A model generated the notes under the pieces. The model saw nothing but the letters and a program-made list of their open reading frames with translations. It ran no database searches and was not told where the DNA came from. From Nemertoderma westbladi (Eukaryota; Xenacoelomorpha; Nemertodermatida; Nemertodermatidae), in the NCBI GenBank assembly GCA_032718475.1, contig JAUCBJ010005698.1:1-64000 (forward strand): 64,000 bases of DNA, written 5' to 3'. Each line of letters starts with the position of its first letter. Positions within the stretch are counted from its first letter, which is position 1. The position numbers and the translations under genes are program-made. Shown piece by piece: positions 55,089-64,000 of the stretch.

Positions 55089-55317
55089 GGGGGGGGGGGG
55101 GGGACTGGACGCAAATCCCGCCATGGCGAATTAATATCCCGCCTCAATGTTAAATTCTCAATTTAGGGTAAGGAGTGGAACGATATTTTAAACAAAACAA
55201 TAAACTAAACACAATAGAACAGGTTACAGTTTTATTTTTGCTCGTAAACAGCTGTTATTTGCGGCCAATTTCCCCTGGAGAGGGATGAATTTTTATTGCG
55301 TCCAGTCCCCCCCCCCC
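55089..55317. mobile_element. Poly-G/poly-C-ended MITE
   Basis: Begins with 15 G followed by ACTGGACGCAA and ends ATTGCGTCCAGT followed by a run of C: perfect inverted ends of 12 bp plus the homopolymers. The interior matches the degenerate copy at 31780-32012 (AACAGGTTACAGTTTTATTT, ACAGCTGTTATTTGC). No coding capacity. Confidence 0.85.
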
Positions 55318-55747
55318 TTTCTGGAGTAAACATAAGATATCAACTTTTCTGGCAGCCATCCCATCGCAAGGTTAGCGTTGCGTTAGCTGTGGACGACCGG
55401 GTATGACATATGTTTGATCGATCTAGTAGTAGTAATAGTTGTTGTAGTACATAGTATTCCAGATATCTGAGAACTTGATGTTTTGCCAAAGAATCAACCT
55501 CGGTTTGGGCACTTTTAGTGAGATTAATCCAAATAAAGCTAATTGTAGGGTAATAATAATTTCATCAATGATTGTAGTCTATAGGGTGCTGGGTGGGTAG
55601 AATAAAGCAATAAAACAGGTGGTAGAATTATATATAAATTTAAATTTTAGAATTGTGTATGTGTATACTGCCCTGTATATTGGCAGTAACTGCAAATTTG
55701 AGGAATTAATATATTATACTATATATATCTATATCTATACTATATGT
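55318..55747. other. Spacer, nothing recognised
   Basis: AT-rich sequence with a short (TATATC)n-like stretch at 55725-55745 just before the 36-bp array. Confidence 0.4.
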
Positions 55748-56145
55748 AAGGACTCACTTAGAGTCAACCAATCACACGTAAGGGCGCGCTCACTTAGAGT
55801 CAACCAATCACACATATGGACGCGCTCACTTTGGGTCAAACAATCACACGTAAGCACTCACTTCGAGTCAACCAATCACACGTAAGGGCGCGCTCACTTT
55901 GGGTCAACCAATCACACGTAAGGATGCAGTCACTTAGAGTCAACCAATCACACGTAAGGGCGCGCTCACTTTGGGTCAAACAATCACACGTAAGGACTCA
56001 CTTAGAGTCAACCAATCACACATAAGGACGCGCTCACTTTGGATCAAACAATCACACGTAAGGACGCGCTCACTTAGAGTCAACCAATCACACGTAAGGA
56101 TTCACTTAGAGTCAACCAATCACACGTAAGGGCACGCTCACTTGT
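55748..56145. repeat. 36-bp CCAAT-containing array, left block
   Basis: About eleven units of CACTTAGAGTCAACCAATCA plus CACGTAAGGGCGCGCT, mixed with 31-bp units lacking the GCGCG part and with TTTGGGTCAAACAATC variants. Interrupted at 56145 by LINE sequence and resumed at 59153. Confidence 0.95.
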
Positions 56146-56149
56146 CATT

Positions 56150-59100
56150 CGACATTCGACAACGACTTGGTAGAATGTCATGATGATAAAGTAAAACAAG
56201 ACAACTCCTCCAGCAAAACCAGTTGTGAAATTAGAAACTCTGCGGTTCAGTATTCAACACTAAGCCCAAACCGACATGAACACACACATATCAACAAACC
56301 AAAATCATCATCAAAAGGGGAATTTGAGAATGGTCTGTGGAATAATAAGGCGAAGTGCAAGAACAATGTCCCATCTATTCATAAGGTGAATCAGTATTGC
56401 AATCAAAATGATAACTGGAGAAACCATCCCAAAAGTCAAGCTGCTGCAGTTCGGCGTAATCAATAATCATAGCACACCGCACTATTACTCTAGCAGAGAA
56501 AATCTATCAGTTGGAACACACACAAAATCGTCTAATGGAACACAAAGCAGACATAAATACTATACGGAAATGGGAAATATTGGAAGTGAAGTGGGTAACT
56601 CCATATTATATTTAACAGGCATGAACATCTCCTGCTCCAAGGAACAGATAGTCGACTACTGCTCATCAGTGGATATAAAGAGTAATCGAATCTCAACCAG
56701 GATTTATAATGGGCAAAAGAACATGAGATCAGAGACAGGAAGACTAAATGCAGCAAAGCTAACCTCTACTAATTTCTGGCCGTCTGGTTTTGTATGCATT
56801 GACTGGCAGTTTAGACACTATGCATATCAGAGCAGCAGAGGGAAGACCTACAACGCACTGATCTACCACAACCCTTTCACAATCAGCAAGGACAGCATGC
56901 ACCGGTATCCAGGCCAATGGAAAGAATGCAACGAGAGTTCAATAACTATACAAGAAGAGATACAATTGGAGGAGGGCGAATTGAAACCCATAACTATCAA
57001 TAACTCAAAATCATCACTAAATGGCAATGGACTGAAAACTGGAATGTCTGGATCACTCTCCTGTGCAACACTGAACATAGGTGGTCTTGCATCTAACTGG
57101 AAGTATCTGGAAGAGTTCAGGATCATGCAGTAGTAGCTGTACAGGAACACTGGTGTGATCACTTCGAGATAGATAGATATAGATAGATAGATTTATTTAT
57201 ACATTATGTAAAAACAATAACAAATACACCAAACAATGTACCGGTATAAAGGTATTGTCCAACATAACATATAGGATTACCCCTAAAGCTTTGCAGCTTA
57301 TTTCCAAGGGGGTCCTTTATGTTACTTGGTTACAAATACAATATTACACTACGCTAACCTAAAACCAATATAAAACGTAATTACACTATGTACATGTACA
57401 ACTTTACCGAGAGCGTGACAATGCCCGACTCAACGATAAAGATGTAATGTACAGAACAATTTATTATAAAACGTAATTACAGTATAAATAGTAAATAATT
57501 AATAAACTAATAACTTACTGTAGGACTATTGTACCTATTTTTACATTGCACACGGAGATGAGATTTAACTGCAGATTTAAAAGAATGTTGATTATTTAGG
57601 TTTTTAATTTCATTAGGCAGAGCGTTCCAATTTTTTATGCCGTTAAAAAAGAAAGTATCAGATTCAAAGGATTTACAATTCGGGAGGTAGAAGTTTGAAG
57701 CACTAGCTCTGGTACTGTAAGAGTGTGTATCGCGTACTCTGTTGAATTTTTGTTTTAGGTAATTGGGACATTTACCATTATACACTTTATGCACATGGTT
57801 AAGGCGTAGCTGCTTAACTCTACTATCTAAGTTAAGTAGTCCAGATTCAGAAAAGTCATCTGGAGTTAGGTGGTGCCTAGGTTTGTAGTCTTTAATAAAT
57901 CGTACTACTTTATTCTGAGCTACTTGTAATTTACATTTAAGCTGTTTGGTTAAGCCTTCATACCAAGAAGAGCACGCATAGTCCATGTGACACTGTATTA
58001 AAGAAGAGCAAAGTAACTTGCGGGAGTCGGTGTTTAAACTATTTTTATTTCTGTATAGAAACCTAAGCCTACTGTTAACTTTCGAGAAAATATTTTTCAC
58101 TGTACTTTCTCCTGATAAGCAGTTATCCAATGTGGCGCCTAAATATTTAACTTCCTTTTTATTTTCAATCTTATGTCCATTACTAGTGACTTCAAACTTA
58201 GTTACCTTCTTTAACTTTATTTTGGAACCAAACAAAATACTTTCAGTTTTACCGTAGTGAATGGATAGCTTATTATCAACCAACCACTCATTACAGGATT
58301 CTAGAACTGCACTTAACTTTTGGGAAATAAATCAAGATAAATAAGATGACTGAAACATTTCAAAAATGGCTCCCAAACCACCATAGAGCGATCTATTCCA
58401 TTTCAGATAGAATGCAGTCCTCAACATGCAAAAGAGGGATTGGGGGGACCGCCTTAATACTAGATACAAGTCAACTCACTGACATTTCTCCGGTTCGTTC
58501 TGGATGTGATATTGTGGGAGCCCTTGCTAGCTTCAAAAATAGAAGATTACTGATACTTAGTGTATATGCTCCAGACTCCAATAAGGCTAAGAGTGATTAC
58601 TTAGACTTCATCGGTCGCTTAGAAGGAGTTATTGGACCTTATGGGACATACGATAAACTGATTCTGGGAGATTATAACGCAGTGACGAAATTCCTACGCA
58701 TCTTCAAGATGCACTACGTTCAAATTTTACGAAACAATTAAACAAGCTCCCGGAACAAGACTTTTCAGATATAATCTTAGAACTGGATGAGAAATGTGGA
58801 AATTCCGCTGCACCACACATCACAGCTAGCTGTATCCGATGTGCGATCCATAACCTCAACTTGAATAAATCACCAGATCTGAACTCAATGGTTGCTGAGC
58901 ATCTCTTAGCCCTAGATCCATGTTACATTGTTGCAATTCTGCAGACGATCTTCAATACAGCCTTGCGAATTGGTCATTGTCCCGAGTCCTTTGGTGAGAC
59001 CGTTGTTTTCTGTATTTATAAAGGGAAAGGCAAAGACCGTTCATCTCCAAGTTCATATAGACCAATTTCCTCCGTGAATCTCCTATCTAAAATTTTCTAA

Positions 59101-59150
59101 GCAATATGTCTCAAGGATTTTATCTGCAATATTCTGCCACACGATTCATC
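56150..59150 (+). mobile_element. Decayed LINE inside the 36-bp array
   Basis: Plus-strand pieces: an ORF1-like region (56167-57050) with SCSKEQIVDYCSS and NFWPSGFVCIDWQF, then the start of an endonuclease domain (SCATLNIGGLASNW) with a frameshift near 57118. After a nested insertion come the rest of the endonuclease (58346-58690, YAPDSN, then ILGDYNA) and, following a deletion, the start of RT (58860-59098: LNKSPDLNSMVAEHL, then YRPISSVNLLSKIF). It then stops abruptly at the array. ORF1-like and endonuclease parts lie close in one frame. Non-functional. Confidence 0.8.
57165..58335 (-). mobile_element. Nested CR1/jockey-like LINE 3' fragment
   Basis: 258-codon minus-strand frame (58283-57507) covering the end of an RT and its C-terminal region: YGKTESILFGSKIKL, KYLGATLDNCLS, SLIQCHMDYACSSWYEGL, FNGIKNWNALPNEI. 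The 3' UTR ends in a (GATA)n tract at 57165-57200, as 3' tails of such LINEs do. It splits the outer LINE's endonuclease domain, so it is the younger of the two. Confidence 0.85.
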
Positions 59151-59152
59151 AA

Positions 59153-62100
59153 TGAGTCAACCAATCACACGTAAGGATGCAGTCACTAAGAGTCAACCAA
59201 TCACACATAAGGACGCGCTCACTTTGGGTCAAACAATCACACGTAAGGATTCACTTAAGAGTCAACCAATCACACGTAAGGGCGTAAGGGCGCGCTCACT
59301 TAGAGTCAACCAATCACACGTAAGGATGCAGTCACTTAGAGTCAACCAATCACACATTAGGACGCGCTCACTTAGAGTCAACCAATCACACGTAAGGGCG
59401 CGCTCACTTTGGGTCAAACAATCACACGTAAGGACTCACTTAGAGTCAACCAATCACACGTAAGGGCGCGCTCACTTAGAGTCAACCAATCACACGTAAG
59501 GGCGCGCTCACTTAGAGTCAACCAATCACACGTAAGGGCGTAAGGGCGCGCTCACTTAGAGTCAACCAATCACACGTAAGGATGCAGTCACTTAGAGTCA
59601 ACCAATCACACATAAGAACGCGTTCACTTTGGGTCAAACAATCACACGTAAGGGCGCGCTCACTTAGAGTCAACCAATCACACGTAAGGGCGCGCTCACT
59701 TTGGGTCAAACAATCACACGTAAGGACTCACTTAGAGTCAACCAATCACACGTAAGGGCGCGCTCACTTAGAGTCAACCAATCACACGTAAGGGCGCGCT
59801 CACTTTGGGTCAAACAATCACACGTAAGGACTCACTTAGAGTCAACCAATCACACGTAAGGGCGCGCTCACTTAGAGTCAACCAATCACACGTAAGGGCA
59901 CGCTCACTTAGAGTCAACCAATCACACGTAAGGACTCACTTAGAATCAACCAATCACACGTAAGGGCGCGCCCACTTAGAGTCAACCAATCACACGTAAG
60001 GGCACGCTCACTTAGAGTCAACCAATCACACGTAAGGGCGCGCTCACTTTGGGTCAAACAATCACACGTAAGGACTCACTTAGAGTCAACCAATCACACG
60101 TAAGGGCGCGCTCACTTAGAGTCAACCAATCACACGTAAGGGCGCGCTCACTTTGGGTCAAACAATCACACGTAAGGACTCACTTAGAGTCAACCAATCA
60201 CACGTAAGGGCGGGCTCACTTAGAGTCAACCAATCACACGTAAGGGCGCGCTCACTTAGAGTCAACCAATCACACATATGGACGCGCTCACTTTGGGTCA
60301 AACAATCACACGTAAGGACTCACTTAGAGTCAACCAATCACACGTAAGGGCGCGCTCACTTAGAGTCAACCAATCACACGTAAGGATGCAGTCACTTAGA
60401 GTCAACCAATCACACATAAGGACGCGCTCACTTTGGGTCAAACAATCACACGTAAGGACTCACTTAGAGTCAACCAATCACACGTAAGGGCGCGCTCACT
60501 TAGAGTCAACCAATCACACGTAAGGGCGCGCTCACTTAGAGTCAACCAATCACACGTTAGGATGCAGTCACTTAGAGTCAACCAATCACACATAAGGACG
60601 CGCTCACTTTGGGTCAAACAATCACACGTAAGGATTCACTTAGAGTCAACCAATCACACGTAAGGGCGCGCTCACTTTGGGTTAAACAATCACACGTAAG
60701 GACTCACTTAGAGTCAACCAATCACACGTAAGGGCGCGCTCACTTAGAGTCAACCAATCACACGTAAGGATGCAGTCACTTAGAGTCAACCAATCACACG
60801 TAAGGGCGCGCTCACTTTGGGTCAAACAATCACACGTAAGGACTCACTTAGAGTCAACCAATCACACGTAAGGGCGCGCTCACTTAGAGTCAACCAATCA
60901 CACGTAAGGATGCAGTCACTTAGAGTCAACCAATCACACATAAGGACGCGCTCACTTTGGGTCAAACAATCACACGTAAGGGCGCGCTCACTTAGAGTCA
61001 ACCAATCACACGTAAGGGCGCGCTCACTTAGAGTCAACCAATCACACGTAAGGGCGCGCTCACTTAGAGTCAACCAATCACACGCAAGGGCTCGCTCACT
61101 TAGAGTCAACCAATCACACGCAAGGGCTCGCTCACTTAGAGTCAACCAATCACACGCAAGGGCTCGCTCACTTAGAGTCAACCAATCACACGCAAGGGCT
61201 CGCTCACTTAGAGTCAACCAATCACACGCAAGGGCTCGCTCACTTAGAGTCAACCAATCACCCGTAAGGATGCAGTCACTTAGAGTCAACCAACCACACA
61301 TAAGGACGCGCTCACTTTGGGTCAAACAATCACACGTACGGACTCACTTAGAGTCAACCAATCACACGTAAGGGCGCGCTCACTTAGAGTCAACCAATCA
61401 CACGTAAGGGCGCGCTCACTTAGAGTCAACCAATCACACGTAAGGACTCACTTAGAGTCAACCAATCACACGTAAGGACTCACTTAGAGTCAACCAATCA
61501 CACGTAAGGACTCACTTAGAGTCAACCAATCACACGTAAGGACTCACTTAGAGTCAACCAATCACACGTAAGGGCGCGCTCACTTTGGGTCAAACAATCA
61601 CACGTAAGGACTCACTTAGAGTCAACCAATCACACGTAAGGGCGCGCTCACTTAGAGTCAACCAATCACACGTAAGGATGCAGTCACTTAGAGTCAACCA
61701 ATCACACATAAGGACGCGCTCACTTTGGGTCAAACAATCACACGTAAGGGCGCGCTCACTTAGAGTCAACCAATCACACGTAAGGGCGCGCTCACTTAGA
61801 GTCAACCAACCACACGTAAGGGCGTGCTCACTTAGAGTCAACCAATCACACGCAAGGGCTCGCTCACTTAGAGTCAACCAATCACACGCAAGGGCTCGCT
61901 CACTTAGAGTCAACCAATCACACGCAAGGGCTCGCTCACTTAGAGTCAACCAATCACACGCAAGGGCTCGCTCACTTAGAGTCAACCAATCACACGCAAG
62001 GGCTCGCTCACTTAGAGTCAACCAATCACACGTAAGGACTCACTTAGAGTCAACCAATCACACGTAAGGACTCACTTAGAGTCAACCAATCACACGTAAG

Positions 62101-62215
62101 GGCGCGCTCACTTTGGGTCAAACAATCACACGTAAGGACTCACTTAGAGTCAACCAATCACACGTAAGGGCGCGCTCACTTAGAGTCAACCAATCACACA
62201 TAAAGGACTCGGTCA
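59153..62215. repeat. 36-bp CCAAT-containing array, right block, about 88 copies
   Basis: The same unit as the left block. Variants include GATGCAGTCACTTAG, a GCAAGGGCTCGCT run (61081-61255 and 61845-62010), and GGACTCACTTAG short units in a row (61440-61560). Larger blocks are duplicated: 60786-61370 and 61565-62035 share the same variant order. Long frames on both strands reading LRVNQSHVRARS or DWLTLSERALTC are artefacts of the period. Confidence 0.96.
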
Positions 62216-63034
62216 CTAAGTCTGTAGTGGTGGTCAAATTAAATATTCAAATACATTTATGAAGTAAGTATCTTTTCAGATCAATTAATTTATTAATGGT
62301 TATTTTTTCCTTTCGATCTATTATTGAAACATGCAATTACAAGAAAGGTCAAAGGTCACCAAATGCGACTAAATGACACTTTGTAAAAACTCACCCATAA
62401 TTACTGCAAGTAATAATGGCCACGAAACAAAAGGTAGAAAAACTAATAACGGGGAACATTTAATTAATTAATTAACACTTAGATTTAATTAAAGACGATT
62501 ACTATGAAATTCCAATTAATGAAAAAGTTTAATAATTATTTGCTGTAACTTTATGACATAATCGTAACGAAGTTGGTTTACATCAGCCCTGACCCTGAAG
62601 GTGCAAAATTGTTTACGTTCTAAATTTTGAGAATTAAGTTAATCGGTAAACAAGAATAAATAAATCAATTTAGTATATCAAATTCATATTTACGAGCAAA
62701 ATCCAAAGAAAAATAAATATAATCGTCAAAATAACATCGGCCAATAAAAACATAAACATTGTAGCGAACTAAATCAATAAGCTAAGTTGTTAGTTAAAAG
62801 TGAAAGTAATTAAAGTAAATCCTTGATTATATTTAATTAATAAATAGCACCAATAAACAAAATATATTTTAATTTAAAGTAAACATGTAAAACAAGCAAC
62901 TAATCACTATAAATATTATATTCGAACAACTAAATCAACAAAGTGAATTCATTAACATAAGTATATTAAAGCACAGCTTTATTAGCGAAAATTAATTAAC
63001 TTGATGGCGCCCGGTGGTTTCTAGAACGTTTTTA
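62216..63034. other. PPP1R21 3' flank
   Basis: AT-rich sequence with no ORF or repeat; probably includes the 3' UTR of the minus-strand gene to the right. Confidence 0.45.
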
Positions 63035-64000
63035 TCACCTTTTTTTGGATTTTATTCTTGAGTTTTTACCCTTAAATTCTTCTATAAGTTCCTGCTGTGC
63101 CGCCAGTTTTTCGTTCATCGCCACCAGATGCTCGCTCATCATACTGAGCTGCTGCTCGTAACTGCCGCGAGTCCCGTTGAGTTCGTCCCGAAGGGCGACG
63201 CACTCGGCGTTCAGCGAACCGCACTCGCGCTCGGCCTCGACGCGTTTCCGCTCGTCCAACGCCAGTCTGCGGTGCAGCGTGCGGCACTCGGTGTGCAGAT
63301 GGACGCAACGCGACTCGGAGCTCTGAACGCGGACCGCCAACTCCTCGAGACGCCGAGAGTGGTGGGCGACTAGCAGAGCTTCCCGCGGGGCGACGTCATC
63401 CTCGAGGAACACTTCGCCGGAGGGTCGGGAAGGAGTCATCGAACCCAAGGAAGAGTAGTCGGTGATTAGGTTGGAGTTCCTCCGGTGTTCCGGTCCGACT
63501 TCCGGGCCGTCGCGCCCCTTAGCGGTGAGTCTCTGCAGCAGTTGGGCCTCGACCATCCAGTGTTGTTTCTGCTGCTCCAGCAGTCGTTGTCGTTCGTTTC
63601 CGCGCTCCGTCATGTCGGTTAGCTCCGCGCAACGGATACGGAGTTTCTCGAGACTCTCGCGGTTGGAGACGGCCTCGAGGTGGGGGATCGAATTGGAGTC
63701 GTTGGTGGTGGCGTGGAGGATAAACCGACGGGTCTGGGAGAGGAGTGAGGGGAGTAGGGAGGGGGGGAGGGAGGAGGAGGGGAGGGATGAGTTTCCAACG
63801 CAAGAATCTTCCAGGAACCCTCGAGTTCGAACCGGAAGCGACCCGGAACGGAGGAGCTCGGAGGAGTTCAGCTGTACCAACTCGGAGAGGCGGCTCAGCG
63901 ACTCCGCGAGGGCCGACAGCGCGGAGAACAAACAACGGTTGGTGGAGGAGAGTTGGGAGGAGGTGGTCGGCAACTCCTCCTCCAACTCGAGTTTATTCCT
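63035..64000 (-). CDS. PPP1R21: Protein phosphatase 1 regulatory subunit 21, C-terminal part (partial)
   Basis: Minus-strand frame open from the window edge to a stop at 63035, about 321 residues with no start inside the window; the in-frame TTG at 63985 is not a start. Mostly coiled coil. The C-terminus SYEQQLSMMSEHLVAMNEKL followed by a basic Lys-rich end is the signature of PPP1R21 (KLRAQ-motif protein). The family acts in endosomal sorting with the FERRY complex and binds protein phosphatase 1. The upstream SSQLSSTNRCLFSALSALAE block also fits. The exon is GC-rich, unlike the flanking DNA. The large single exon includes a low-complexity Ser/Pro/Leu stretch near the start. Confidence 0.85.
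   Translation of the reverse strand, partial: RNKLELEEELPTTSSQLSSTNRCLFSALSALAESLSRLSELVQLNSSELLRSGSLPVRTRGFLEDSCVGNSSLPSSSLPPSLLPSLLSQTRRFILHATTNDSNSIPHLEAVSNRESLEKLRIRCAELTDMTERGNERQRLLEQQKQHWMVEAQLLQRLTAKGRDGPEVGPEHRRNSNLITDYSSLGSMTPSRPSGEVFLEDDVAPREALLVAHHSRRLEELAVRVQSSESRCVHLHTECRTLHRRLALDERKRVEAERECGSLNAECVALRDELNGTRGSYEQQLSMMSEHLVAMNEKLAAQQELIEEFKGKNSRIKSKKR

Noticed and set aside
55816-62067. Repeat proteins LRVNQSHVRARS on the plus strand and DWLTLSERALTC on the minus strand
   Set aside because: Same artefact of a 36-bp unit; 31-bp units break the frame.
59153-62215. CRISPR array
   Set aside because: The units are contiguous repeats with no unique spacers, in an animal genome.
63983-63985. 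Start codon for the PPP1R21 fragment
   Set aside because: The codon is TTG and the frame stays open to the window edge, so this is an internal part of the protein.

Overview
The window is animal nuclear DNA. It has AT-rich intergenic sequence, introns with GT..AG borders, host genes shared across Metazoa (a hnRNP Q/R-type RNA-binding protein, an arylamine N-acetyltransferase-like enzyme, NOL10, PPP1R21), and a very heavy load of transposons and minisatellites. There are no bacterial or phage features. The species cannot be named from the sequence; a repeat-rich invertebrate is my best inference. Every recognised host gene lies on the minus strand.

Layout. 1-9572: a candidate large CMC/CACTA-like DNA transposon on the minus strand. 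It has one visible terminus (CACTG at 9572), subterminal tandem repeats on both sides, a 776-aa transposase-like ORF, and a 402-aa protein with zinc ribbons, a middle domain and a PWWP domain. It carries nested insertions. 9573-13050: a single-exon hnRNP Q/R-like gene with an N-terminal SAP domain. 13059-19450: a hAT-type MITE with a perfect 8-bp target duplication, a Tc1/mariner-type MITE, and a 36-bp minisatellite. 19587-23454: a spliced NAT-like gene whose second intron holds a broken LINE, itself split by a 601-bp MITE. 25861-31630: about 94 copies of a 54-bp C-rich unit lying between inverted repeats. 32423-54381: NOL10 in three coding exons. Its 17.6-kb first intron contains SINEs, MITE debris and a complete 12,061-bp BEL/Pao-type LTR element. 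55089-62215: a poly-G-ended MITE and a roughly 100-copy 36-bp array, each main unit carrying a CCAAT box, interrupted by nested LINE fragments. 63035-64000: the C-terminal end of PPP1R21, running off the window.

Two things stand out as possibly undescribed. First, the BEL element has identical LTRs and a 5-bp duplication, but its long gag-protease ORF jumps from the protease region to the tail of the RNase H region. It therefore lacks RT and integrase, yet carries an unrecognised 328-codon ORF in the env position. Second, the CMC-like element encodes a zinc-ribbon/PWWP partner protein. A third theme is that minisatellites repeatedly arise from, or sit inside, transposon ends (97-, 83-, 53- and 54-bp arrays).

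The host genes do not form a pathway. NOL10 acts in ribosome small-subunit maturation, PPP1R21 in endosomal trafficking, the hnRNP in RNA processing, and NAT in acetyl transfer.
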